Notes: a model not told the origin generated them from the letters alone. 64,000 nt of DNA from Branchinecta lynchi (GCA_023053575.1 JAKZAP010000021.1:1061501-1125500), one strand, 5' to 3'. Numbered from the stretch's first letter, positions 1 through 11,650 are shown. Program-made: numbers and translations.

Positions 1-161
1 GAAGGGGTCTTTTCTCCATAGTGGCTAATGTACAGCGATGTAGTAGAAGAATGCTTATTTGAATATCGCCAGTGGAAGCTCGCCGACGAAAACATTAAAA
101 CTCAGATCATACAACTTACACTGCAAAATACTTGCCAAAAACGTTTGAAATATTTCTGTTT

Positions 162-380
162 TTTCTGATGGAAAAACTTCTCGCAGACAACTGTCAACAG
201 CGTGGTACAGATAGAAGGTAGCAAAACACGGCAAGTGAGAAAATCAGCGTGGTTTTGTTAGAGGGGTTACAATGTAGGCTACCGTACGAAATTGAGGTCT
301 ACGGGTTTAGAAATATATGGAGTGGTTATGGAAGTCTGTTGCATTAGTATTATAGGTAAGACAGGTCCTTTAAGGTTTTC
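162..380. repeat. Dispersed repeat J, inverted copy at 18403-18617
   Basis: Contains GATGGAAAAACTTCTCGCAG, AAACACGGCAAGTGAGAAAA, AATATATGGAGTG and AAGACAGGTCCTTTAAGG, all present in reverse complement at 18403-18617. A more diverged piece lies at 45630-45710. Confidence 0.7.
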
Positions 381-1447
381 TGTTGTTCGGTTAACGACAA
401 ATACCGGTTTGAAATCGAAAACAGTATTGTAACAGGTGAGGCCACGACTAGGTTCAAACGAACAGTTATTTCTGTCCAAATTTCTTTACGTCGCTAAACC
501 TTTCAAACCAGCGTTTGGAAGAAGAAGATTTGTCAAAATACGATTAGTTAACTTTATAGTTACCAAAAAGATTGCTGATAGAAAAGTTTCTTTTCACTTA
601 TGTCAGGTTTGTTATTTTTCTTTTCTGTTTTATTGTTTCATAAGCAAGAAAAAAAAACAAAGTATGGAAAAATTGAGAGAGATGTTCAGTAAGCATACCT
701 CTACTGTAAGGGAAAGGCGTACCTCCCCCCCTCCCTCCTGGTTTACCTTCCTTCAGCCTCCGCTGATTCTGACTCGCTTCTGATATACGTATGTAATATT
801 GAACTGTCTGTCTTACTTCCCATCCCCCTTTCTCCGTCCGCCGACAATCCTCGAAGTGACAGTGTTAATTTCCTCCTCACGGAAAAGGAACAAACCTATC
901 GTCTTATCCATTCCGACAGATACATATTGGTTTATTTAACGATGAAGTCACAGGACATGTCCTTGTGCATTTTTAATAGGTATACAGACGGTTCAGATAC
1001 ATACGTCCTTCGCAAAATCCGATAATTGCCGCCAGACGCGCTGGAGGAAACAATAACAATCACACGTGAGATCTGGGGATAAGTTATCTGACGGGTGAAT
1101 AAGTGATTAGGCTTTCAATTCATATCGAGTCGCGCATTAGCCCCGTGGAAAAATCAGCCAGCACTCAGCACTGAAGTCGGAAGCCAGAAATGACAAACTT
1201 GATGACGCTTGACAGAACACAGTTGGGTAAAGCAAAAAGTGGGGAAGAGGCATTTTAAATAGTTTTAAACATGGTTAGGCCTAAGAGGAAGTGAAAATAG
1301 CAAAACAAACCTGGATAAATGTACACCAAAAAGTAACGTGTCATTGTTTTCTTTGCGATAGTGCACCTAGCGGCCAAAAAAGAACTAATCAGAGAGGAAT
1401 TTTATGAGGGTGTATTAGGAATGACCGGGCGGTAAATCTTTAACCAA

Positions 1448-1541
1448 GGCCGTATCCAGGGGAGGGGGGACGATAGCTGCTTTTCCCTCTGATTTATGTG
1501 TTTTTTTTATGCTCTGTACCCCCAGAATAAATTCCTGGATA
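1448..1541. mobile_element. Family F short element, internally deleted copy
   Basis: Left end GGCCGTATCCAGGGGAGG, right end AGAATAAATTCCTGGATAC. Only about 94 bp, compared with about 165 bp for the other copies; the core TTTTCCCTCTGATTTATGTG is kept. Confidence 0.65.
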
Positions 1542-2027
1542 CCTGTAACAGTAAACTTGAAACGATAGCTGCAAATGAGATTTTTAAGAAGAGCAAGTAT
1601 TCGTTTGTCCTCGCTCTGCTTCTGTGTGATCAGGACACACACCCATAATCAGTTCTAGCAGGAAGTACATCCTCCCCTTTCCAGTATTTTCTTTAGACCT
1701 GGAGTTACTGAGAATTAACAAACTCAATATTAAGCCTAATGGTCTCTGAGCCTTCCCGACCGGAGCTAATTTTGCCTCAGGCAAATCAGCGTGAATAAAT
1801 AAACAGTATTCCAAGCGGAACAATCTCCCCCAGGGTTTGGCTGGCTAAGAAAATAACAGAGGGCTAATATGGAAAACCGGGGTGATACGCTCCAGGTAAC
1901 CTTTACAGTATGATATACTAGTAGCTGTGGTTAAAGTTTGTGATTTTGGAAGGAGTGAGTTACATGCGAGAGGGGCTGGGGTTAATTAGTTGAAGACGTT
2001 GTCAGGGGGAGTATTCAAATCACGTGT

Positions 2028-2262
2028 GTAGCTCCGCAGCGGACAGTTTCTGGTCATGGATGAACTTCCACGCCGTTGGCAAAAGATGTGACATTTGAAA
2101 GAATACTTTCACATATTTGAATCCCGTTCTTGTGTTGCGTAGATTTCCGTACGTAGCTTCGCATCGGACATTTTCTGGTCATGGATGAACTTGCGTTGGC
2201 AACAGATGTGACACACGAAAAAAGACTTTCAAACAGATTACTCTTTGCGTAGATTTCCGTAC
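2028..2262 (+). repeat. Tandem duplication, two units of about 125 and 110 bp
   Basis: Unit 1 (2028-2152) and unit 2 (2153-2262) both start GTAGCT.CGCA.CGGACA and include TTCTGGTCATGGATGAACTT and GCGTAGATTTCCGTAC. Unit 2 has small deletions. Confidence 0.8.
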
Positions 2263-3257
2263 GAGAATATAAGTTGCATCTTCGCAGACGCAGCGCAGGA
2301 TTTACGTAGCTTAGTGTGAAATGTTTCCGCTGAAAGCAGCGCAGGTTGAAATCATAAGTTGTTGTAGATTATGCTACTACAAAGGATCGCGATTTGGGGG
2401 AGGGGGGGCATTGGATTTATTTTTATTATGATAATTAAATGTTTTCCCAGCGAACTGCTTAAAGCATAAATAAGCACTTGGTCTCAAACAAACGAAAACG
2501 AAAACGATAAAAGAAAAATAAAGAACAACCTAACCTGCAAAGAAAGAGTTTTCCCAGCGAAAAGCAAAACGCCTGGGAAAACGCCTTTCCAAAACGCTTG
2601 CAGCAGGAGTCGAAAAATTCCGAAGACGTGGATGTGCTACAAACAAAAATCAGTCAAAACTCATTAGGACGGACTGGACATGTCGCCAAGAACTGGAAGC
2701 TTCGGGGAAGAAATACGTCAAGCAATATGGATTTGTTACCTGCCAAGAGAGAACAAACGGGGGTCGGGGGTCAGAAACTTAGAAAAAATTACAACAAAAA
2801 TCCAGTTAAGCACGAAAGCAAAGGACCCAACAAACTCATCGAATCAGCTACAGTAGAATTTACAGTCCAAGACGATCGCTCGTGAGTCGCCCAAGGTTAG
2901 AGTCAGGAACTTATTCTTGGACAATTCACGACTGCTACACCCAGTATCAGACGAAATCTGCTGATCCATACTGGTTGCTGTACAGTGGTGGTAGCCCAAG
3001 CATATGATTCGCATACTTGAAGTAAATCATAACCAAGGTTTTCTTTATGTCGGAGTGAAACATTTCCAAAACGGAGAGATGCAAAAAAAATTGTGTGGTA
3101 GATCAAACGTATTATACAACCGGGCTAGAATATGTTGATTGGATCTCGCCTTGCTCGGGACAAGACTTGCATATGACAACTAACTTTTCTAATGGTATCG
3201 TCGGTGACAAGGACAAAAATACAATATAATTACTAAATTTTCCTCTAACTTTTGCAG

Positions 3258-3386
3258 AGGATTGTGAACTACTTGGATGCCCTGCAAGGTCATGCGCAGT
3301 TGATTGTGGACAGTATGGGAAGTGGAACGAAACAACCAGTACCTGTATCTGCCATCCTGGGTGGGAAGGAGAGTTTTGCAGTAATG
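3258..3386 (+). CDS. tenm: Teneurin internal exon A: EGF-like repeat 5 (odd-cysteine type)
   Basis: Internal exon bounded by a tttgcag acceptor (AG at 3256-3257) and a gtaaga donor (3387). It enters in phase 1 (codon completed by a G from upstream) and leaves in phase 1, 129 nt. It encodes the end of one EGF repeat and a whole next one, ending in the usual EGF C-x-C...GWEGxFC signature (CICHPGWEGEFC). The position of the third EGF cysteine is occupied by tryptophan (CGQYGKW), leaving an odd number of cysteines. In teneurins EGF 2 and 5 have an aromatic residue at such a position, and the free cysteine links two chains into a covalent dimer. This exon also lies directly before EGF 6-7, so it is read as EGF 5. 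Teneurins are type II membrane adhesion receptors that bind latrophilins or other teneurins. The family assignment rests on all four exons together. Confidence 0.85.
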
Positions 3387-4606
3387 GTAAGAACATCATT
3401 TACTTATTAAAGTTTTGTTTACTTTCTTTGTTGTTTATTTATCCAATTTTTTGTCTAGCAACTTCGGATACCGGGGCCAGTGATTTTTTATTGTATTTCA
3501 GTGACTGGGAGTAGGGTGTCTATGTTCTTCTCATTGGGATCTGGTGTCCGCCTTAAGGATATCGTCTTTAGCGAGAATTTCCGCTGATTGATAATGAGCC
3601 TTTGTTAGGAACTGTCGGTATTAGCAGTGTTGTAAAATTGGTCTTTTAAGAACTTTTAACGCTCATGCCAATGACCAAGGATAGTAGTAGCCAAAGGGAT
3701 CAATGCATTCTACGTTTCTGAGTTTTGATACTATGCTTTGCACTTTGCACTGAGTTGTGAGTGATTGAGTGAGTTTTTAGGAGAATATTTAATAGAAAAA
3801 TGAACTTTTGAAAAGAGAAGTTAAAGGTAGAGTTAATAAAGTATAAAAAGATAATTGGTTTAAGACGAAAGTGTAAGTGACGTTAAAGTAGGGTAAACTG
3901 TTAAGTAAATTTTGTATTAACGTCACTGAGTTAGAGGTGGAGACGTAGCCACTTGTTTTATTTCGATCGAAAGCAAGAACAAAATACTGTGCTTTGCCAA
4001 TGCTCTCCTGAGTTCCCAAGTGGGGTTCTTGACAGTAATGATAGTAAATCATCCGAGTGGCTCCTTTGGTGTCGGCGGATCCTTTGAGGAATGGCCGCTC
4101 CAGACAGTCAGGTAATGTTTCCTTCAGTATTTCGATAACCTCATCTTTTTTCTCAAAATTCGTTCAACCAAGTTCAATTCTGGGTGACCATAATATTTCA
4201 TATGAAGTCTCATTAAACTTGACGTTCCTAAATTAACTAAACGTAGAAATACTCTTTCAAATAAGTTTGGAGCTAAGATTATCTGTTGTCCCCAAGGTTT
4301 ACCGACTCCCCGTCACCTGCTGTACACCCTTTCCTGGCACCGGCCAAAATCAGCAGTTTGGGCACCGCTGCCGGCCGTAAATTAGACGATTCATCTTTCT
4401 ACGCTTATAAATATACTGGTTTTGATATTCTAACACGTGGCAACCGGTGCCAGCTTGTGTGAGCCGGCGCCTGCCGGGCACTGTGGCACCGGGAACTTTA
4501 AACTAAAATCGAGAGAGGGTACTTCTCTTTATTTTGAACCGTAGAGCAGTGGCGGAGCACAGTATTACAAATGACGTGATGATCCATTTGCCTATCTTTC
4601 ACCCCT

Positions 4607-4888
4607 GAGTTGCGTTTTCAGGTTCGCGATTCTCAACCCGTGTTCGTCGCAAGTCGTTTTTACGGAGCGCATCCACTGCGCATCCTAACACGGGTTCCGT
4701 GTTCTTTGGCTTGAAGCGTTTATATCTCCTGTGTTTCTTTCGAGTTCAACACCGAATCCAAACACAAACGGACTCGGTACAGTTTCAAATCCTGTGCCGG
4801 GTTCTGTTATACAAAACACGGGCGGTGAAAACCCCTGGCAGCACAACGTGTTAGGAGCTCAACACACTAATTGCTGAAAACGCAACTC
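4607..4888. mobile_element. Element O: 15-bp terminal inverted repeats
   Basis: Ends GAGTTGCGTTTTCAG / CTGAAAACGCAACTC. The interior holds several ACACGGGTT / AACCCGTG motifs in both directions. About 280 bp, non-coding; CTG flanks the core on both sides. Confidence 0.55.
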
Positions 4889-5126
4889 TGGTCGTTTGCT
4901 AGAGGGAGAAGTATCTTAGGAGAATCGGTTTAAATACCCGCTGATGTGACAAAGGGGATAGCTTTTTTAGAGCTGAGGACTAGGCGACAGTCCTGAAGAA
5001 AGGCCCGTTGTTAGTCGATGAACTAGCGATTTGTCGAGTTTTAACAAATCGCTCATTCCAACCAGGGTCGCCGCGGGTAGTGATTTGCCACCAAATTTGT
5101 TGATTTTTTCTATATGTATCAATCAG

Positions 5127-5288
5127 GGCCGTATCCAGGGGGTTGGAGGGGGATAATCCCCCCCCCCCCCGAAAAGTACAAAAATAATCATTTGTATAGG
5201 CTTTTCTCTCTCATATATGTCTTTTTGGGACTTTTTTGTCCGACCCGCAGGCACCCCCCCCCCCAGGAATAAATTCCTGGATACGGTC
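5127..5288. mobile_element. Family F short element
   Basis: About 162 bp. Ends GGCCGTATCCAGG and CCTGGATACGG are inverted. Inside are C-runs, AAAAGTACAAAAATAATCAT, GGCTTTTCTC and TTTTTTGTCCGACC. Flanked by GTATCAA on both sides (left 5116-5122, right 5292-5298), consistent with an 8-9 bp target duplication of hAT or Mutator type. Confidence 0.7.
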
Positions 5289-6424
5289 TTGGTATCAACA
5301 AATTACTCAGTTTTGTTGATTCTCACACTACGCAACCTGTACGCAACGCAAGATAATCGCATACGCGACGCATCGCAACGACGCGTCAATGTGAAAGCGG
5401 GTTAACAATTCCAAAAAAATCGCAACATTTCGAACAAAATCACTAAAATTTCCGTGCTGCTTCGCCAAGATTTCTTCTTTTCAAGAAGGGAAGATTTTCC
5501 CCTGCATGGCATTCCTGATTCCAAACGACCTAGCTTTTTTCTAAGACTTGGTCCCGTAGATATCCTTGTTTCCGGTCTTTTCGAAATTTCCGTTTTCTTC
5601 CAAGAATGAGGCGAGACAGCTGTTCTTAGACCTGTCATCGCTAATGCATTTCTGTCACTCATTCCAGAATCACTGTCACCCAGCAAATTAGCCAGTCACG
5701 TCTGGGGGGTTTATTTAGACATGTGGGGTGTTGACGACATAGGCCTAGGAATAACACAATACGTTTGTCTAAAATTGGAGGTTTGATAATTCTACAATAC
5801 GCGAAAGGGTGATTGGCCTGTGGCCCCTGCGGGAGCTCGTTGAAGTCAATTACTTGCGTTTTTGAAGACAACACGGTATCTAATACCACGGTAGCTGTAT
5901 CTGCATTGTGTCGTTTTTAGAGTTAAAAGGTACTTGATACGACGTTTGCGTTGTAAAAACAAGAACTGCCCAGATCGAGCCTTTAGAAGTCATCCTAAAA
6001 GAATTACTTACATCCACTTACATCAGAAGTGCCAAGCTTTTCCCCACCGATTTGGGTTGGTGCTAATGAAAGTGGGATGACTTTTTCAGATACCACGGTC
6101 AGTTGCTACGGTTGGGACCGTGGTTTCTGAACATCAGATACCAGGATAACTTGCCAGATACCCAGTAAAAGCCAGGCTTCACCTTCCAGATTACCAGACG
6201 TCGGGAGCTACCGCATAGTTAGGCCATCTCCTTAACGATGTTCATGATAATAATGGCAGCTATATTTTGCTAGTCTTGAAAATTTCCTAGATGTCCCCTT
6301 CGCATTTCAAATATCTCTTACATCCTTGTCACAACTGTCAACCACTTTCACTTTTCTTCCTAGAGTTGCCTTTTTGTTCTGTCTCTCGAATAGATTGCCT
6401 CTATTGCTATCCGGAATATGTGGT

Positions 6425-6715
6425 GTCCAACACTCTCAGGCATTACTAGCCAAAATGTTTTTTTTTTGGGGGGGGGGGACGAGGCATTTACCCGACTGGC
6501 TACGACTTTTTCTGCAGAAAAACGACTGTTTTCAACAAAAAAAATGACATTTTTAAAAAAATCGACTGATTTTAAGAAAAAACGCTATTTTGACCAAAAA
6601 TCGACCAACTTTCAGAAAAACAAACTGTTTTCATGAAAAAAAATCAACTGTTTCGACAAAAAATTCGTGAAAAATCGCCTCCCCCCTCCCCCCCAGTCGT
6701 GATGCCCCTGTCAAC
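6425..6715. repeat. E-type repeat: G/C-run flanked array of CGACTGTTTTC-like units
   Basis: Starts GGCATTACTAGCCAAAATG then a G-run, followed by short diverged units (CGACTTTTTCTGCAGAAAAA, CGACTGTTTTCAACAAAAA and similar) and a C-run before AGTCGTGATGCCCCTG. Related sequence flanks D1 at 7743-7882 and 11085-11275 (CAGTCGGTTTTTC units, TACCCCTCCCCCAAGCATTTTGG), so D1 appears to have inserted into an E-type repeat. Confidence 0.5.
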
Positions 6716-7419
6716 ACCCCGGACTTCCAGACGTTTTTGGCCTGGCTTCACCTTCCAGATCCGTCTAGGCGTAAACGGCTGTCCGGAATCCGGAAGAAAA
6801 ATCTGGAAGATGAAGCCTGGCTTTAACTGCAAAAACAACTTTTGATCGTGGGATCAGATACAATGGTATGTGCAGAAACGCAACTAATGATTTTGTACTG
6901 GGGCTAATGACGAGAATATCAAAGAGAATATTCTAACACTCAATGAGGACATCTTATATGCGATCGATTTCTAATTTCAAAACTTAATTTGTGTCCTCCT
7001 TCGTTTTCCCCTCCCTCTTCTTTCTCTCTTCGCCTATGAAACCATGTCAAATGGGATTTGGCGCGTGGTGCAAAATCCTTTATTCATATGCGCTTGAGAA
7101 AATGTTCACCTGACGCCACTGACTTCTCCGGATACCGGAAAATGTAAGAGGAAAGAAAATCGAAGGACTTTCTAAGTGCATTAAGTATTAAGTACGTGCC
7201 AGTACTTAAATAATGGTTTAGACGGCGTGGGAAAGCCAAATATAATTGATTTTTTCGGCACTTCGCAGAAAATAAACAAGCTGAACATAAAAACAAGACA
7301 AGCACTACTCGACTACTCAGCTAATTCTCTAAGAAATTCCAGTATTGTGTTGCGAGAGCAATGTTTTAGTTTTGTCGGGTTTTTTTTTTTCCCTTAGTAC
7401 CCCGATTTCTTTATATACT

Positions 7420-7560
7420 TTTTTTTTTCAACGGAAGTCGATAAACCTTGACGAGCTGATACAAATATATGTCATCTGTTTTTTGGTACGAAAAATTTCT
7501 TCATGAGATACAACAGTTTGAAAGTGTCGAGGGGTTCACAACTTCGGTGGTAGGGTATAC
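7420..7560. repeat. Dispersed repeat I, inverted copy at 32870-33010
   Basis: TTCAACGGAAGTCGATAAAC, CTTGACGAGCTGAT, ATATGTCATC.GTTTTTTGGT and CATGAGATAC.ACAGTTTGAAA appear in reverse complement at 32870-33010. Confidence 0.65.
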
Positions 7561-8149
7561 AGTCAAACAGAAAGTAGGCAGAATCCAATTGTGAGACATG
7601 CCAGGAACTTGTGTAAGTAACAATCGGCTGTTAGACCATACTGATACTGTTCCATGTTTTCACCAGTCAAGATGTCTGCGATTGAAAGGATAAAGTTCAA
7701 CCGGCTGCAAGGTCAATTTAGTTCCTACTTCCGATCAGGGTAGTCACGTATGGGGGGAGAGGGGTACGCCCCCCCCCCGCCCCCGAATGTTTTCGACGAG
7801 TCGGTAAAAAATAACCGAACCGACGCGAAGCGCCGCGGTTTTTCGTAAAAATAGTATTTTTGTCATGAAAACAGTCGGTTTTTATGGCACTTGAGCATAC
7901 TCAAGTGCCATATAGCGATCGTAATTTCTGTCGGTCTGTCTTTCTGTCGTTCTGTCGGTCTGTCCAGGTTTTGCTAGTTTGGGCACTTCCACACAAGCTA
8001 GGACGATGAAACTTCACAGGCATATCAGGGACCCGACCAGATCAACTTACAAATAATCACTTCCCCAATCTAACTTTCCCCGGATCCGGGAGTCCGGAAA
8101 CTATAAAGTAAAACGGGAGCAAAAAGTAAAATGGGAGCAAGGCAAGCGC

Positions 8150-8221
8150 TGGCCGAACGCGGGATCGAACCAGGAACCTGCACGTTGGTAGTCGAGTATT
8201 CTACCACTAAGCTATGCGACG
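8150..8221 (-). pseudogene. Degenerate tRNA-like sequence inside D1
   Basis: The - strand reads GCATAGCTTAGTGGTAGAA (A-box-like), a loop with CTACCAA and GGTTCCTGGTTCGATCCC (B-box-like). Acceptor, anticodon and T stems pair poorly, so it cannot be a working tRNA. It may be a tRNA-derived SINE head. Confidence 0.45.
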
Positions 8222-8281
8222 ATGTATCAAAAAGCGAATGCCGGAATAATTAGGATTTGAAGATGGTCAGTCCAAGTCAAA

Positions 8282-8953
8282 CAAATCTAGACATAGACAT
8301 AGACATAGACATTTTTTTAATTTCATCAAAAACACATAAATTAAGCAAACAATTTACGATTAGCGGCCACTTTTAAGACAAAAAAATCCTGATTGTGGCC
8401 GTAATTCTAACCACCATGAATCCACTATATCATTCTCTTATTACCTTGGGTTGGGGAGGGGGGGATATTTTTTTTTTTTTTTTTTAAATAAATACCCTTT
8501 CCTCCTATCACACTTCTTTCCCTCTCAAATAATGAGATTTAACCATTCTCTTGAATGATGCCAGACTTGCAGCCTCTCTGACCGATTCTGGAAGGTCATT
8601 CCAGACACTCACACCTATGTTCCTGAGAACAAATCCTGCTCTTGTTGTGTTTCTTCTCTCGTGAGCTAAATCCTCTGAATGTCGGGTAAAATAAGGGTGA
8701 TAAAACGAGTTAGTGTTAAAAAAATCATAAAAGTACTCAGGGCTTACCTTATTTACACTTTGAAAAACAAAAATCGCTAGCTGGTAATCACGAAGCTCAC
8801 CTACGTTCAAAATCGCATTCTTTCTAAAACACTCCACAGTATTCTGAGAATTTTGAAATTCTCCTATGAGACGCAGCGCTTTGTTTTGTATTATTTGGGT
8901 TCTTTTATAATTGGCAAAGAAATTACTTGCCCAAACAGAACAACCGTACGTGA
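8282..8953 (-). pseudogene. LINE 3' end: reverse transcriptase C-terminal fragment
   Basis: On the - strand an open frame from about 8953 to 8508 begins at TYGCSVWASNFF, runs through NKALRLIGEF, NVGELRDYQLAIFVF and RHSEDLAHERRNTTRAG, and ends VSVWNDLPESVREAASLASF plus a basic tail. This is the C-terminal domain of a LINE ORF2 of the CR1/L2 type. The 3' UTR (8507-8312) has an A-run and ends in ATGTCT tandem repeats (8282-8311). The 5' part is missing, as in most dead-on-arrival LINE copies. It is unrelated at base level to the full-length LINE at 51-56 kb. Confidence 0.8.
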
Positions 8954-9352
8954 TGTAACGCTTAGTGAAACGTTAACGCTTAGTGAAACCGAAGAGAAAC
9001 GCTTAGCAGGAATATAAGGGAACCGACCAGATTAACTTGGATATAATCATATTCCGGATACGATCATAGTGGGGGGAGTGGAGGGATGAGAAATCCGGAA
9101 ACGACGGTCTGTCGGTCTGTCCCGGTTTTGCTAGTTTGGGCACTTCCACGTAAGCTAGGACGATGAAACTTGGCAGGCGTATAAGGGACCGAACCAGATT
9201 TACATGGAAACAGTTACTTCCCCGATCCGGCCATCGTGGGGGGGGGGGGTGGAGCAACAAGAAATCCGGAAATTAGTAACATGCATAACTTTAGAACGGG
9301 TAATCGGACTTGCGTGAAACTTGACATATGTCAAGAACAATTGCCGATAACT

Positions 9353-9378
9353 GGGGGGGGGGGGGGGGGGGGGGGGGG
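9353..9378 (+). repeat. Run of 26 G
   Basis: Longest of many G-runs of about 8-26 nt in the D1 units (others near 9238, 9655, 9937 and 10076). G-runs of this kind can form G-quadruplexes and are prone to length change and sequencing error. Confidence 0.9.
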
Positions 9379-10710
9379 CTGGAGGGGGGGGCACCCAAAA
9401 CCTCGTGAAACGCTTCCACATAAGCTAGAACGATGAAACTTGGCAGGTGTGTTGGGAAACCGACCAGATTAACTTGGAAATAATCACTTCCCCGATCCGG
9501 CCATCTTGGGGGCAGTGGAGGGATGGGAAATCTAGAAAGTAGTAGCATGCCTAACTTTTGAACGGGTAATCAGATATGCCTGAAACTTGACATATGTCAA
9601 GAACAAGTGCTTCAGAAGCTCAATTTCAAATCCGGACCAGATCCGATAACTTGGGGGGGGGGGGGCTGGAGGGGGCACCGGAAATCTCATGAAACGCTTC
9701 CACGTAAGCTAGGACAATGAAATTTGGCAGGCATATCAGGGAACCGACCAGAAGAACTTGGAAATAATCACTTTCCCCATCCGGTCATTGTGGGAGGAGT
9801 GGAGGGATGGGAAATCCGGAAATTAGTAACATGCATAACTTTGGAACGGGTAATCAGACATGCAAGAAACTTGACATATGTCAAGAACAAGTGCTTCAGA
9901 TGCTCAGTTTCAAATCCGGACGAGATCCGATCACTGGGGGGGGGGGAGCTGGAGGGGCAACCGGAAATCTGGTGAAACGCTTCCAAATAAGCTAGCACAA
10001 TAAAACTTGACAGGCATATGAGGGAACCAACCAGATCAACATGGAAATAATCGCTTCCCCGATCCTGCTATCGCGGGGGGGGGGGGGTGGAGGGAAGGGG
10101 AATCCGGAAACTAGAAACATGCATAACTCTGGAATGGATAATCGGACATGCATAAAACTTGACAATTGTGAAGAACAAGTGTCTCAGATTTTCAGTTTCA
10201 AATCTGGACCAAATCCGAAGAGAGGGGGATTAGAGGGGGGACCGGAAATGTCGTGAAATGCTTAGGGTCGATGGATCGGGATGTCACATTACAGGGGTTG
10301 GAAGGGGTTTTCCCGGATTTCCGGTGATCACGAGTTAGGGTACTTCGAGGGGTACTTCCACATGTACTAGGACCATGAAACTTGGCAGACATATTAGGTA
10401 CTCTTCCAGGTCAACTTGAAAATAGTTCTTTTCCGATCCGATGATCATGGGGGAGATTCTATTGACATGCATAACTTTGGAACAGGTGATCAGACGTGCA
10501 TGAAACTTGTCAAGTGTCAGGAAAAAGTGACTCAGATGATCAATTTCAAGTCTGGAACGGATCTGATAACATCGGGAGGAGCTGAAGGCGGGGGGAGAAA
10601 TCTCTTGAAGCGCTTAGAGTCGAGAGATCGGGATGGGACTTTGAGGGAAGAACAAGCATAAGCCATAGATACATTGTAGAGGCTTAACGGCCTGCCATTC
10701 AATTTGCAAA

Positions 10711-10738
10711 TCTATTATTATTATTATTATTATTATTG
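10711..10738 (+). repeat. TTA microsatellite
   Basis: About nine TTA/ATT units after CATTCAATTTGCAAATC, inside D1. Similar runs elsewhere in the window follow LINE-type 3' UTRs. Confidence 0.8.
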
Positions 10739-11410
10739 ACAAAACAGGACCGATCGTGTCACAGTGGGGGGAGTTGGAGGGGGTTTTCCCTAATCCCGAT
10801 GATCACGATTTAGGGTAGTTCCAGATGTGCTATGACCGTGAAACTTTGCAGGCATGTTAGGGAGTCTATTAGATTGGCTTGAAAATATAGTCCCTCCCCC
10901 GATCCGATCATCGTTGGAGGAAGATACAGTTGTCAATGAGTGGTATAACCATTTCAGATCTACTAGATCAAGCCCATTTTCTGATGAAATGAATATCGGG
11001 AGAGAGATCCAGCCTTGAAAACTGCAAACCGTATCTGACAAACATGCTAACTGTATTTACAAGTGCCATATGAGCTTTCAGCTCTTGTTCTGAAAATCAG
11101 TCGATTTTTCATTAAAGCAGTTTTTATTTTCTTTAAACCAGTCGGTTATTCTGAAAATCAGTCGTTTTTTCTAGAAAACAGTCGGTTTTTCTCCAATCAC
11201 AGTCGGTAAAAATGACCAGCCAGTCGGTAAATACGTTACCCCTCCCCCAAGCATTTTGGGTGGTAACGCCTCTGCTCCGATAATCTGTTGTTTTTTTTCA
11301 TCTTCGCTGAGGGATAGCCATGTGATTATGGATTCTGTCATCAGTTCAGAACAAAATTCTTCTTGGAACATTTCCTTTTGAAAACCTCGATGGTTTGACA
11401 ACTTCAGTAT

Positions 11411-11650
11411 TTAACCGATAGCGAAGAAACAAAATAAAAGTGTTGCTCTCGCAACACTTTAGTCGGCGAAGCCGAACAAAGGTTGATGCAACACTTCACG
11501 TTTAACACTGCTGCAACACTTAACATTTAACCGATAGTGAAGAAACAAAACCAAAAGTGTTGCTCTCACAACACTTTAGTCGGCGAAACCGAACTAAGGA
11601 TGCTGCAACACTTCACGTTGCCCAGGCAACGCTGCAACACTTAAGGCCGC
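11411..11650 (+). repeat. Tandem duplication with TGTTGCTCTCGCAACA hairpins, period 116 bp
   Basis: Two units start TTAACCGATAG.GAAGAAAC at 11411 and 11527. Each contains AAGTGTTGCTCTC.CAACACTT, a self-complementary hairpin, and AGTCGGCGAA.CCGAAC. Related hairpins occur at 7348 and 33772. Confidence 0.75.

Larger units (their letters stand above)
1..3257 (+). other. Teneurin intron upstream of exon A (partial)
   Basis: No supported exon here. It holds a dispersed repeat (162-380, inverted copy at 18403-18617), a short family F element (1448-1541) and a tandem duplication (2028-2262). An open frame at 2598-2885 has no recognisable domain and is not called a gene. Confidence 0.6.
7883..11070 (+). 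mobile_element. Composite hairpin-ended G-rich repeat, family D copy D1
   Basis: Starts with a perfect 13-bp-stem hairpin (7883-7912: TATGGCACTTGAG, loop CATA, complement) followed by GTCGGTCTGTC-rich sequence. It then has several tandem units of about 300 bp: a GACGATGAAACTTGGCAGGC segment, AACTTGGAAATAATCACTTC, a G-run, AATCCGGAAA, GCATAACTTT.GAACGGGTAA, CTTGACATATGTCAAGAACA and another G-run. The right end AAGTGCCATA (11061-11070) is the inverse of the left terminus. No protein is encoded. A truncated LINE (8282-8953) and a tRNA-like sequence (8150-8221) lie inside. The class is unknown; a Helitron-like or fold-back origin is possible. Confidence 0.65.

Noticed and set aside
2598..2885. 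95-aa + strand frame upstream of exon A
   Set aside because: No cysteine pattern, splice sites or domain that would link it to the teneurin or any other gene.
7883..11070. Regular repeats considered as a CRISPR array
   Set aside because: Units are about 300 bp, diverged, eukaryotic in context and without spacer-like unique segments of constant length.
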